A stretch of 64,000 bases of DNA from Gigaspora margarita (Eukaryota; Glomeromycota; Glomeromycetes; Diversisporales; Gigasporaceae). Below the pieces are notes generated by a model. The model was given only the letters and a program-made list of their open reading frames with translations, was not told where the DNA came from and did not search any database. This document shows positions 22,421-33,698 of the stretch, piece by piece. The DNA lies in assembly GCA_009809945.1 (NCBI GenBank), contig WTPW01000632.1:222462-286461 (forward strand). The letters run 5' to 3'. The position numbers and the translations under genes are program-made. The first letter of the stretch is position 1. Each line of letters starts with the position of its first letter.

Positions 22421-23600
22421 TGAGAAAGGGAAAATTATACCCTTTGTCTAACTATAATTACTATATACTAATAACACTAACTAAACTAACTTAATCAAGT
22501 GCTCAAGACTTCTAAACCTTAAGGTAGTAGACAAAAAGAGGCATAGTTGATTTGGTTCAGGTTTTAGAGTTCAGAGGGAATTGAAAATCAGATACGTGTC
22601 TAATTTTTCTTTCAGTTTTGATATTAAGTATTTGTTCTATACTAATCGACTCAGTCTTATCTTGTATAGATTGTGTGATTCAATGGTTGAACTCCACTAA
22701 AGGTTTCTTCTTGGGGCTCATGTGGTTATGCAGTTCCTTGGGGTTCAGGTAAATTTGATCACTATGTTGATCAGTATACTGATAGCTCAATGGTGCAGTT
22801 GGAGAGTAAATAATATGAATCATGGGATTCAAGGTTGATCAATAGTAAGCAACCATGGTTTACTGATTGTTTGATAAATAAGGTAGCTAAGCTTTGTCTT
22901 ATTTGTAGTAACAATAGAACAGGTAACTAATCAAGGTTTTTAGTATAAATAGGGTAAGTGCTATAACTTAGGTTCTTTTACTTCCTTTTTTTTTAGTAGC
23001 TCAGAGAAGACTAAACAAAAAAGTTAACACTTCTACTCAAATTTTGAAGGTTAATTCATAGCAACAAAACTGGTAACTGGATTTTATAGTATTAATCAGA
23101 GATAATGAAAAGTAGATTTTAACAATATCGGATAGACAAAATTTTAAGTTAAGTAATTAACTACTGGAGTTACTACTTCTACTATTATGATTTTGAAGTA
23201 TTAAACTCAACTGAGTTATCCTTTATTAAATATGACAGAACAATACTTTTTATATTCTTATTTGCACACAGGCTTAGACTATTGAACTTAGTCGATAAAT
23301 GGCAGAAAGTGAATAAATATAACTTCACGAATAAATGTAACTTCATGAATAAATACAACAAAGTGAATAATTGCACAAAAGTGAATTTCATGAATAAATT
23401 CAGGGGCATTGTACAAATAAGAAAACAATTTACTACTTCTATCTTTGGGCCTTATCTTTTACATGTACTAACTAGTTGAGTGTATAGATAGCTATATATA
23501 TAGGACAAAGTAAAAAGAAAAGAAAAAGAAAAAGAAAAAAAAAGAAGAAAATAGAATAAAAAAATAAACTAGTTCTATCATGGGCATAAGGAGCCCTTCA
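22421..23600 (-). repeat. 3' LTR of Gypsy-A
   Basis: Read on the plus strand it starts TGAGAAAGGG and ends GAGCCCTTCA. It matches 46769-47972 along its length. It contains a minisatellite of GTGAATAAATGTAACTTC-like units (23308-23400), with fewer copies than in the partner LTR. A purine-rich tract, GTAGGGAAGAACTA on the minus strand, abuts it at about 23601-23615 and fits a polypurine tract. The small frames inside are shadows. Confidence 0.85.
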
Positions 23601-24974
23601 TAGTTCTTCCCTACTTGATTCATGAGTTTCACAAGTGTTGTAAAAAAATTTTTTTTTGGTTTTTTTTTTGGTTTTTTTTTGTTTTTTTAAGTTAACAAAG
23701 AGCAATAATCATCATTTGACAACCTTCTGATTGCACCTAGATAAGTGAAAGAAGAGTGGTACACTTGTTCCATACTATAATGTTTGAAGATATTATATGT
23801 TCAAATAGCTATAGTATAGTAATAGCAGAATACTATGCGCCAGGCAGATCGAAGTTGGTCACAAGGCATGGTATCTAAGATAGAGCCCAAATAATAGGCG
23901 TAAACAAGACTTTCAATTCTGTTTCTTCTCCTGATAGTCCTTATAAGATAGTAGTAAACAGTGAAGAATATTTAATGTTCTCAATGTTTTCAAGAACATT
24001 TAAGAACACTGCATTTAGAAATCATGTTCTCTTTTGAGAACAAACTAAGAACATAAAATTTATAATTTATGTTCTTATAAAATATATATAAATTAAAAAG
24101 CTTGCTATCTAATGCTACTATTAATAGGACCCGGACATCTAGTATAGAGGTTATACTGAAATTTTTCAGCAAAAACACCTAAAATTTAAGAAGCAAAAAA
24201 CAGGTTTTGGCAATTATCTTGGCTTCAGTAGTTCAATTTGAATGAACTTTTTTTTAAAATGAAGCTCTCAGTAAGATGCATCTAACGAAAAAAGTTTATT
24301 CAATTCTGATTACAGGATTAGAAGTTATTAAAGTAAATAGCTTTTGCCATTTTTAGTATATTAGGTCAAAATTGGCCAAAATCCAGTTATGACCTATATA
24401 AGAGATATCTAGGGTTCTCTATTAATTGTTACTAGTGTTATATAAATATAATCAGCTAATAGTATATTATATGTATGTTTATTACCTATGTTTCTAAAAA
24501 TAAGCTACTTTTCTGAATAATTTTGGACACAAAAGATCTGGGTTAGCATATTTTTGAATAAAATCAATTTTTGGTCAATCACCAATAGTTATTATATAGT
24601 AAGTTTAAATTCTACTATATAAATTAATTATTGGTGCTTAAGTAAACTTATTTGTGAGACTAAGTTACACCTATTTTAAAAGTTTCATCAAAATAGAAGT
24701 ACTTTTTATTATTTAACTTTTAATTTTTAGTTTCAACAAATATATTTTGTTAATAAAATTTTAATCTCTTTACTAAATGTAAAAATTAAAATCTAATTAA
24801 TAAAAAGTTTTTTTAATTTCATTGTAAATTTTAGAATATATGTATTTTGATCTCTTAAATAAGTTTATTTAAGTAATTTTAATCGATTAGCTTAGTAAAA
24901 TTTGGACTATACTATGTAGCAACTTTGGTCAATTATGAGTAGCTTATTTTTGGATCAAAGAAGTTTTTTGTTTA

Positions 24975-25549
24975 GAGGTCTGACTTGTTCATAAAATAAG
25001 TACAGTCTACTCCCACAATAGTCACATCCGAAATAGTCACATTTTCTTAAAACTATATATTAATATTTGCAGTAATATAAAATTAACTCTTGCTATAATC
25101 ACATGATGTAACTATTATTATGTTTCACTCACTATAGTCACAGCAAGTTTCTGCCAGAGAGTGTGACTATAGTGGGAGTAGACTGTATTTGAATATTCAT
25201 TTGTTTAATATTTTTTTATTTGAATATTGTTCAAAAATTTTAAAAATATTCAATGAATATTCACTGAATATTCATTGAATATCAAATATATTTCGTTTTA
25301 AAAATTATATAATATCTCACTTAAATTAGCCAATAAAATTGCAAATAAATTATTAAAAAATAAATAAAATTATAAAATTATATATATATATATATATATA
25401 TAAATTCAATGAATATTCAATGAATATATTCAGTGAAATATTAAATGTTTGAATATTTTTTTAGTAAAAAATTATATATTCGAATATTCAAATATTCAGT
25501 GAATATTCAGTAAACAGTATTTATATAGTATTTCATTGAGTCAGACCTC
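24975..25549. mobile_element. TA-flanked inverted-repeat element, itself interrupted
   Basis: GAGGTCTGACT and AGTCAGACCTC form the ends, with TA at 24973-24974 and 25550-25551. The interior is rich in GAATATTCA(T/C)TGAATATTC repeats. Removing the nested 183-bp element leaves about 390 bp. No coding frame. Confidence 0.75.
25003..25185. mobile_element. TA-flanked MITE nested in a TA-flanked element (183 bp)
   Basis: Terminal repeats of 24 bp, starting CAGTCTACTCCCAC, match their inverse at 23 positions. TA lies at 25001-25002 and 25186-25187. High arm identity suggests a fairly recent insertion. Typical of mariner-type MITEs. Confidence 0.85.
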
Positions 25550-25862
25550 TATTTGTGTTTCTTGACCAGAAGAGAAGAGTAACAATAATAGAACTTTTAT
25601 AGTAATAACTATGAATCTAAAACTATTTAGTAATAGAGCTTACTAGAATAGAAATTTAGTTTGCTTAATTATCTTTTAATAATCAAGTTAATAGTTCTTC
25701 TTATAAAAAATTTAATTTTTAACAAGCTTATAATTTATGTTCCAATTTTCTTATTTTTATTTATAGTTTATTCATTAGTAAATGGAGTTTTAATTTTTTT
25801 TTTTTTGGTTTCAAAGTGCCTGCTTGGAGCATAGAATTTTATTCAGTTTACACATCGGAAAA

Positions 25863-26084
25863 TTACACTTGAATGAGAGTACAACTAGCCACACATATAC
25901 TTTTGGTGTCTAATTTAAGTGGTCCACCTGAAGGTTCCACACTAGATGCCATACCTGCAACCCAAATACAGAAATTGCCTATATAAACCCTATGATCTTT
26001 AGCTCCTTTGACCAATCTCAACTGTTTCACCGGTATCTGTGGTACATATACAGTCAGTCTGGACCCCAGATCATTTACTGCCAT
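25863..26084 (-). pseudogene. Unrecognised 73-codon frame near the 3' end of the retrocopy
   Basis: It starts at ATG 26084 and ends at TAA 25863-25865, about 20 bases before the AATAAA region. The peptide (start MAVNDLGSRLTVYVP) has balanced composition with Gly, Val and Pro, unlike the Lys/Asn/Ile-rich frames elsewhere in the window. No family recognised. The plus-strand neighbourhood between it and the upstream frame lacks a long open frame, so the source coding region, if one, is decayed. Confidence 0.4.
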
Positions 26085-26362
26085 GGCCCTTAGGACTAGT
26101 TTATCTTCACAGGAAACTTGGTAAAGTAGTTCCTGTCCTACACAGGTATTACCTACACTTCGGTAACTTATACTACAGCTTTACCTATATACTTGCAGTC
26201 AGGGCTAACCATTAAACCGCTACTGTTATCTACTTCTTGCCCTTGTAAAGTTCACTCCAACCCCAGCACCCACCTCTACTATCCTCCCGGTCCTTGTACC
26301 AGCTTCCCAAACTTCCAAACCAGTTAGCTCAGAAGGGTCGATTAACCTGGCATTAGGTGTTA

Positions 26363-26668
26363 CTATGGTTCTTTCTTCTCTTGGTACCTACTTCTATAGT
26401 ATAGGTCATTTTCCTCCAGTGTGACTCTGGTAGCCAGGTTGGTGAACTCCCGTCCCTGAGGGTCTTTATTCATCTGTATTCCAGCTTTGGTTTTCGATTC
26501 TCCAGTTTTGGTAGCACTGTCAAAGATCTTTGCTACCTCCTTACTCAGGACTTGCCAAACAGGTTTCCATTTCTCCAGTCCCTTGGATTTGTCTATGTAA
26601 TAATACACAACTACGTCTGAAAGCTCCCATTCTAGATAGTGACCAAGGATTACAGGTAATATACCCAA
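26363..26668 (-). pseudogene. Unrecognised 101-codon frame in the retrocopy body
   Basis: This open frame begins at TTG 26668 with no ATG upstream, and stops at TAG 26363-26365. It contains EKWKPVWQVLSKEVAKIFDS and a charged C-terminal half. Composition is protein-like and less AT-biased than surrounding DNA. It lies between the tRNA-like head and the 73-codon frame, on the same strand. I do not recognise the protein. It may be part of the coding region of a host transcript that was reverse-transcribed. Confidence 0.4.
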
Positions 26669-26714
26669 CTGATTGATGAGACAACAGTTACTGTACTACA
26701 GGTTAATTTTCAAA

Positions 26715-26790
26715 GCATCACCAGTGGGATTTGAACCCTAGACCTGCTGCTTGGGGGTGACAACTTACCAATTTCCCTAAGTTGCCACAC
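26715..26790 (-). ncRNA. tRNA-like sequence with RNA polymerase III boxes A and B
   Basis: On the minus strand, TGGCAACTTAGGG (complement of about 26775-26787) fits box A, and GGTTCAAATCC (complement of 26727-26737) is a full box B at tRNA spacing. CAACTTA and TAAGTTG would form an over-long D stem. The acceptor and anticodon stems do not pair convincingly, so this is a tRNA-derived head and not a working tRNA gene. It sits at the 5' end of the poly-A-tailed insert, as in tRNA-derived SINEs. Confidence 0.55.
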
Positions 26791-27309
26791 GCAGTTTTAA
26801 TTTTAAAAATTATCATAAATAGATTTATTATGCATATTATATAATATTAAAAATTTTATTTTAAAAAAATTATTATAGTACACACTAAATTTTTTTTTGA
26901 GAACATGAAATTATAAATTTATGTTCTCAAAAAACAAAAAAATTTTTTCAGAAATTCTTCACTAGTGGTAAGTTATTAAAATTTTATAATATTCTCTTGG
27001 TCATTTTCATAATGAACTTGGTCAAGTTGAATACGCTGAATCGTAGAAATATTACCAATTTTAGTTGGAGAGGAATAAAATCTTGGAAGGTTTGCACCTT
27101 GGCCTTTAAATTTTTTGTTTATAGAAAGGCTTTAGCAGGCTTTTATTTACAGTAATGTAAGTATACTTCCACCCAGTTCTCGTAGCTTATATAAGATAGC
27201 ATAGATAATATGGCCTCTTCCATTTGGGCATTAATTTATAGCTATGTGTGCCCAATTTTCTTGCATCTAGTACAAGAACTTTTTCACTGATTTCAAATTG
27301 ATCGTGGCT

Positions 27310-28130
27310 TTAATTTGTCAATTTTGTCTTTCCTTTTGTTTTTGCTGCTCTTTACTAATTTGATATAATGCATTATTGTGGGCTTCAGGCAGATCATAGT
27401 CAATCTCATATAATCTTTGTATAATTGTCCCATTTAATATATCTTTAGATTCACTTGGGTGTAAAGCTAGACAGGCCTGTCTGCCATATACTAGATAAAA
27501 TGGAGCTTCTTTAGTTGTAGCCTGCTTCACAGTATGGTAGGCAAATAGAATTGATAATATTAGCAGATCCTAGTCTGTTACATTATCAACCAATTTGGCT
27601 ATTGAGTTGCATAGTGTTTTATTAAAATGCTCTACCAGCCTGTTGCTTTGTGAATAGTAGAGGGTGGAGTAGTAGTGCTGAGTATTCAAAGCTACAAGAA
27701 GCTCATCTATAACACAATTTCAAAAGTGGGAGCTCTATCTGATAATATTATACTAGGCACCCATGTCTACATGCTATATCTTCATAGATAAACTGAACTA
27801 CCTCCTTTGTATTCGCTCTAAGGATTGTACAAGCCTCAAGGCATTTGGTCATATAGTCTGTTGCTACTACAATATATTTGTTAGAGCATGGCGTAAAGGG
27901 CAATAAGCTAACTATATCAATCTCTATTCTATGAAATGGGGCTTTGATAGGTATAGGATGTAGTAGTTTCTTCATCTTTTTATTGCCATGCCTTTGATAT
28001 TTTTTGCATGTTTTAACATACTCGCATATGTTATTATATATTTGGAGCCAGTAATGATAACCTAAATCTTGTTAAATATAATGTCTTTTTCAAAATGAGC
28101 TCCTATTGGATGATCATAGGCTAAGACGAG
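27310..28130 (-). pseudogene. Gypsy-A integrase remnant
   Basis: The minus strand encodes an HHCC-type zinc region (about 28130-27985) followed by an integrase core. Recognisable pieces are PIPIKAPFHRIEIDIVSLLP and YIVVATDYMTKCLEA, with a later segment at 27530-27318 that aligns with the matching Gypsy-B part (KQATTKEAPFYLVYG against KQATTKFTPFYLIYG). It is broken. Confidence 0.85.
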
Positions 28131-30380
28131 TATAGTCACAATTTCTTCTTCTGGTATAACTTTTAGATCCTTGCCATTTTGTTTCTTGTTTTTCTTATAT
28201 AAATTTCCATTTTGAAGTTGTAAAAATTTACTTTGTTTTTTTAGTTGTTTTCGTTGTAGAATATTGAAATGAGAGTTATACTACTAATGCTACAAGTATG
28301 TTTTTAATGCCAAGAACTGTGGAGATTCTATCCTTAAGAAAAATATTATTATTATGATTTTGTTTTAACTCGAATGCTTTATATTCATTTTCTTCAGTTT
28401 GATTTCTTGCCAAGATACTGACAACCTTGACTAGATTCAGATTTATATCAGGTTTAGGTATTGTTTTAATTTACTTAATTTCTCTACTTTGATTTTTAGA
28501 TTCGGATTTACCAATATGGCTTTTGATCAGAAGTTCCAGTACACGTGGTTTGTAAAAATAACTCAGATTGGCTAATTAATGCTTAGTTGAAATTTTGCTT
28601 AGATCGACCACATGTGGTGAAGGTTATCAAATTGGATTAGATAATTATTCTTGTTGAGTAAATGTGTCTTTCTTTTCTCATATAGTAGGTAATTGTTCGA
28701 TACTTAAGATAAGTGGTGCTAATTTTTGTAGTTGATAAATGATAACCAGCTTATACCCAAGCCTCTTATGCTGGTATTATTTCTTTAGTTTATTCCTCAG
28801 GCCTCATTAGCATTTGAAATATGTTTTCTTGCCAACCTATTTCAGCTTGTATATTAGAAAAAATCATATAGCGATCATGCAATAGCCTTCTAAGTAGACT
28901 TTTAGTACTCAATGATTTCCTTCTGTGGAATATGAGTCATACACACTTCTTTGTACTAGGACACTAACAACCTGGACTGGATTTGATTTACTGTCAGATT
29001 TCAAGTATATTTCTTTAGATCTCTTCTGTTTATCTTTTCAACACCAATTCTTTCATTATGGCAAACACTAACTTGAAGCATTCCACATGCATCACCTATA
29101 TCAGCAGATTTTTAAAAATATTTGAATGCTTTACATTCATCCTTTTCAACTCTAATTCTATAGCAATATCTACCCTTGTGGATATCTTCTTAGATACTAC
29201 TTCTAGCTCTTCTCATAAGCCTGTAACATGTGCGGTATGTTTTAAAATTTTGATCCAATTTTGAAGAAATTTTTGAAGTAATGCTAGAAGCCATATTGGC
29301 AGTTCTGGTGGACTATAGGTAGCTTGTCTTTCACTGATATGTGGGTAAGGTTTTCTTTCGATTGACCATATTTCTCTCTCTAATTGTTCTTAAGTTTTTG
29401 TTAATAGATTTGCTCTGACCTTCTCTTTCTCTATTGGCAGGTCTGTTCTGGTTTTTGGAAGATATCAATTTGGTTTGGCTACTATCCTTCTCTTGATTTT
29501 GCTTATAGCTTCCTTTCTAATTATTTGCTTATTTTTGTATAGTACTTTTTTTTACAGATAGTCCCTACAACTTGCCCTATCCCATCTCGACAACCATGCT
29601 CTATTATCAGGTATGTTATTTTTTTATATATAATATTTATATATATATAATTGTTTTTTTTGTTTTTTTTTGTATCTGGTTTCTTGTTTGTTTTGCTAAT
29701 ATTTCTATTTCTTTCTATATACTATCATAGGTCTCCCAATCGGTATACTCATCAAAGGGTTGTGCCTATTTGTCAGAGTCGATATTTATATTGAGGCACA
29801 AGTCTGCGCTGGTACTGTGATCCCAATCAGCTTGATTTTAGGTGAAGTAAGAATTTTTCCAGATAATTTTTTTGTGATCGATTTCTTCTTCAAATTCTAA
29901 GCTAGTAACTGGATCTCCCCATTAAGGTATATCGATAAGGTATACTTTACAATTTCTATTGGTTGTGACTCATTTTCTTTATAAGAGTCCAGATTGAGTA
30001 GACTATGGTCAATTTGTCTAGTCCAGGTTGCTTCTTGCTATAATTCCAGAGCTAATTGTAGTAACACTTCTTGTAACCTTTCTTACTCTATTAGGCTATT
30101 AGTAAGTTCTTCATCCTCTTCATAATATTCAGTATTGCACATTCATTCTTTACTCTCTTTTTCCTATTCTTCCCACTTGCTACAGTGGATCAAATTGGTG
30201 GCTTTCACCTCTTCATCAGAGTTCTCAGTAAAGTATTCTTGTGTAATAGCTCAGAAGACTTCTAATTCTTCTGTAGTATTGGTGTATCGATCTTTTAGTG
30301 GTTCTTGTAGAGGTTTATTTGTACTTCCTATATTTCCTATATTTGCTACCTTTTGGTAATAATCACTAGTTTTGCCCATA
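28131..30380 (-). pseudogene. Gypsy-A RNase H-integrase spacer
   Basis: About 2.2 kb separates the RNase H and integrase remnants. The minus strand reads as acidic, Glu- and Leu-rich coding-like sequence with no domain I can name. Gypsy-B has a spacer of similar size at the same place. Plus-strand frames here (for example 29058-29264) are shadows of the opposite strand. Confidence 0.5.
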
Positions 30381-31740
30381 TGCCCTGTATTCTTTGAAGA
30401 CCTTCTATTATTCGTGATAGGGCATTAGCATTATTATGTTTCTTTTGGTCCTATATATAATAGTAAAATTGTAGGACTATAGGCAGAGAATCTACTGGAC
30501 TCTTTTTCCTTTTATAGCAGTACTTTGGAGACACTTTAGAGCAGAGTGGTCCATTACAATCACAAAGGGTTTGTATCTAAATAGTTGTGATAATATTCTA
30601 CTACCCATACCATAGTATAACACTTTAGTTTGGTGGTGTCATAGTTTATTTTAGGGTGGGTAAGACTTTTACTGACATATGCAATTGCATACTCCTTCTT
30701 ATTTTTATCTTTCTGGGTTAATATAGCACCAAGGCCCACTCCAGATACATTGGTATGTAGATAAAAGGTTTTGTTGAAATCTGAGTACCATAAAACCAGA
30801 GCAGTTACTAGGTGGGTTTTAAGGCTTTGAAAAGCATTTTCTTGTTCAATACCCTATTCAAATTTTACTACTTTTTCTAATAGTTTGTATAGAGGTTTTG
30901 CTATAGTAGCAAAATTCGGAATAAACCATCAGTAATATGAAGCCAGACTGAAGAGAGCCTATAGCTGCTATAGGTTGATAGGTATAGGGAAATTTTTTAT
31001 TTAGAGACTTTTTTCATCTGGTCTAATTTCTTCTTCTCCTACTATATGTTCCAGGAATTTTATATTATTTTTGAATAGTTCACACTTATCCAGGTTTAGT
31101 TTTAATCCTGCTACAACTAATTTGAGAAAGACTTCTGCCACATGCTCCAAGTAGTTCTGGTAGGTATTAGAGTAGATGATTATATCATCTTAATATATAG
31201 CAATGAAATTTCTGAAATTTCATATATGATATGATTCATTGCCCTCTTGAATGTGGCTAGGGCATTACATAAACCAAAGGGCATTACGTTAAAGGCATAC
31301 ATGACCTGTTTGGTTACAAAGGCTATTTTCTCTCTATTGTCCTCAGACATCCATATTTGCCAGTACCTACTGGCCAGGTTAAGTGAAGAAAACCATATCG
31401 CCTTCCCAATTGACTCTAATTCTTGCCAATGCATGGTAAAGAGAAAGCATATTTCTTTGTGACTGTATTTCATTTTTGATAATCAATGCACAGTTTGAGC
31501 TTCCCATTCTTCTTTAGGACTATGACTACTGGAGAGATTCATGGGCTTTTATTTCACTTATTGTCCATACTTTAACAATTCTTCAATTTCTTTATTTAGA
31601 AAATTCTGCTATCAGGAGCAATTCAGTAGCCCGATTGCTTGATAGGTTTGGCATTACCAGTATCTATTTCATGTTAGACTTCCCAATACTGGCCTAGTTG
31701 ATTCAATTTGGTGGCAAAGAGTTTTTAAAATTTCTTCAAG
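30381..31740 (-). pseudogene. Gypsy-A reverse transcriptase and RNase H remnant
   Basis: The minus strand contains reverse-transcriptase blocks (SLNLASRYWQIWMSEDNREK and AFNVMPFGLCNALATF near 31400-31250) and, further down, an RNase H-like region (about 30950-30400). Order and spacing match Ty3/Gypsy pol. It is broken, and its upstream side is cut off by the AT-rich insertion that carries Gypsy-B. Confidence 0.85.
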
Positions 31741-31993
31741 ATATATCTTTATTGGCAAAATAAATATACAAAATCTTTTGAAAGAAATTGCATGCTAAAA
31801 TCTTTCAAAAGAATTGCAATTGATGCGAAATCTTTCAAAGAATCACAATCCTTCATAAGATTTTGGCATGCATTTCTTTCAAAATATTTTGAAAGAAATT
31901 TTGAAATATTTTGAAATATATTTCAAATTATTGCGAAATAGGGCAAATAAAAACAATGCAACCCCATTGTTAGACCTATAAAATGCCTAAATG

Positions 31994-32271
31994 CAGTGTT
32001 GTTACAGGACAGCTTTGGACAATGATTTGGCAATTTTGGATAATTTTGGACAATTAAATAAAGTAAAATTACTTAAAATTTTATTATAATAACCTATTTT
32101 AATTTTAACTGGAATGTGTTTAGCTTCTAAAAAATATATAGTTATATATTTTTTAGATAAATTTATTAATTATTAAAGCCTGGACAAGCTTTGGACAATC
32201 TTGGACATTTGGACAATTTTGGACATGGACAAGCCAAAAAAGGCTGTGGACAGCCACAATGTACAATACTG
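31994..32271. mobile_element. hAT-type non-autonomous element in the Gypsy-B 5' LTR (278 bp)
   Basis: Ends are CAGTGTTGTTACA and TGTACAATACTG. The octamer CCTAAATG lies at 31986-31993 and 32272-32279, while the 3' LTR has it once. GGACAGC-type blocks follow the ends. Short TTGGACAAT repeats fill the interior. Confidence 0.9.
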
Positions 32272-32596
32272 CCTAAATGTATACCAGTGATAATTCTTGA
32301 TCCTGTAATCAGAATTTGATCAAACTACTACCATTGTGACCGTCTCGATGCAAGCTTTCGAATGGTGCCAAAATCATCTTGATTGGACCGTTCTAGACCA
32401 CACTAGTTAAAACTGAATGATTGGTCTTTCTAATCAAACATACTGCGCCCAAATCTTATTGGTCCTCTAATACTGCCCCACACATGACACAGAATATCAG
32501 ACATTTCGAGTAATTCTAGATATTTGGAACATAACAGTTTTAACAGTTATAATTAACAAATCAAATATAGCTGATATTTAGGATATATCTAATATA

Positions 32597-32782
32597 CTGT
32601 TGGCCCTTCCCAAACCAGTATGCATGGTGGACAGGTTTTGTATCAGTTTTGGAAGGTTATTGGATTTGAAAACCTTATAAACTATTAGATTTATATATCA
32701 GGTACCAACTTGGTAGATTAAGGTTTTAACAGATTTGACAGGTTATCGATTTTGACAGAATCAGTTTAGTGAGGGCTAATAG
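32597..32782. mobile_element. TA-flanked MITE in the Gypsy-B 5' LTR (186 bp)
   Basis: CTGTTGGCCCTTCCCAAAC pairs with GTTTAGTGAGGGCTAATAG. TA lies at 32595-32596 and 32783-32784, and the 3' LTR shows the uninterrupted site (TCTAATATATTTATTA). Confidence 0.85.
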
Positions 32783-32794
32783 TATTTATTAGCA

Positions 32795-33283
32795 CATATC
32801 CACCAATTTGATTTTTAGGGGTCTTTTTTCGATAAACCATTACACAAATTTCTGCTATTAAGTGACGTGAAGAATAACAAATGAACCTTCAAATAAAATA
32901 GTTTTTTGGCCTCTATATGAGATAAATAAGCAATAAATATTCAAAGAACAGCTACGCCAAGCTGTAAAAGGAAGCACTATTACTAGTTGTTGAAGTGTTT
33001 TGGTATTTTCGGGTAGAAAAGGATCGGTTTGTCATTGTTTGATCAGTTGTATAATGGGTAAGGGTAAATTCGGAAGAACTTTTTAGAAAAACTACCTTTT
33101 TAACTTACTTTCAGCTAATAATTAAACATGTAGATATTACAATATTCTATACACTTAATTATGGATTATAAGTAAGTTTAAAAGACCGTTGTTGTCAAAA
33201 CTCACTTTGTAATAAATTTTAATAGCAGATAATTCTCGATCATGATTGGCTAATTTTGGGGTGAAACCAAATCGGTGGATATG
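32795..33283. mobile_element. Inverted-repeat element in the Gypsy-B 5' LTR (489 bp)
   Basis: CATATCCACCAATTTG at the left pairs with CAAATCGGTGGATATG at the right. The sequence is absent from the 3' LTR, which confirms an insertion. Flanks share ATTAG, but the exact target duplication is unclear because this part of the LTR is repetitive. Confidence 0.75.
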
Positions 33284-33680
33284 ATTAGTATATATCAAAT
33301 ATATCGATTATATAGATTTCTTTATTTATTATTGTATTTATTTATATTGAACAAACATGTATAAACACTCAAGGTTTTTTCTTTGCTAAAAGGCAGAGTG
33401 AAGAATCTCTGGTTTATTGAATAAAATAGTAGTGAAGTAGTGTATCTTCACTGAAATACATTTGATACAATTCTTAGTATCCTCATATACTATTAATTGT
33501 GGCCTCTTTCATAATTGCAAATTCTCTAAGCCTCTTTACAAAATACTGCCCAAATAACAGTATCCCTTCTGACCCTTACATACCACAGTAATTAGTGTGA
33601 ATTACATAAATTGTCTCTCTGCATTAGTCACTCTAGTCTCTAGCATTTCTCTAAAGAGGTAAAAATCTAGATTGACAAAT

Positions 33681-33698
33681 TGGTGGTGACTGTGAGAT
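33681..33698 (+). promoter_or_regulatory. Gypsy-B primer-binding site
   Basis: TGGTGGTGACTGTGAG lies three bases after the LTR end. It begins TGG, the complement of a tRNA CCA end. Gypsy-A has TGGTGGTAACTATAAG in the same place (46767 downward, minus strand), so the two lineages seem to use the same primer tRNA. I did not assign the tRNA. Confidence 0.6.

Larger units (their letters stand above)
25798..26792 (-). mobile_element. Poly-A-tailed retrocopy with tRNA-like head and 12-bp target duplication
   Basis: On the minus strand the insert begins with a tRNA-like segment and ends in A13 (plus-strand T at 25794-25806). An AATAAA signal (complement of 25838-25843) lies about 31 bases before the tail. 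AGTTTTAATTTT occurs exactly at both borders (25786-25797 and 26793-26804), as expected of LINE-mediated insertion. The roughly 900-bp body is less AT-rich than its surroundings and holds protein-like frames. It is either an unusually long SINE or a processed copy of a polyadenylated transcript starting with a tRNA-like sequence. The insertion sits inside the hAT-like element. Confidence 0.75.
23959..26964. mobile_element. hAT-like element of about 3 kb hosting further insertions
   Basis: CAGTGAAGAAT at the left pairs with ATTCTTCACTA at the right. Both subterminal regions contain GAGAAC/GTTCTC repeats (23975-24080 and 26890-26935). The flanking octamers GTAGTAAA (23951-23958) and GTGGTAAG (26965-26972) agree at six of eight positions and fit an aged 8-bp target duplication. 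No hAT transposase is visible. Inside lie the nested TA elements at 24975-25549 and the retrocopy at 25798-26792. The GTTCTC motif is shared with the element at 35236-35464. Confidence 0.6.
31968..33677 (+). repeat. 5' LTR of Gypsy-B, swollen by three insertions
   Basis: It runs from TGTTAGACC to ATCTAGATTGACA. The 1.7-kb length comes from three nested elements; without them about 750 bp remain, matching the 777-bp 3' LTR. Confidence 0.85.

Noticed and set aside
26715-26790. Functional tRNA gene
   Set aside because: Boxes A and B are good, but the acceptor and anticodon stems do not form, and the segment sits at the head of a retro-inserted sequence.
29058-30359. Plus-strand frames across the Gypsy-A spacer
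   Set aside because: The retroelement reads on the minus strand here; these are antisense shadows.
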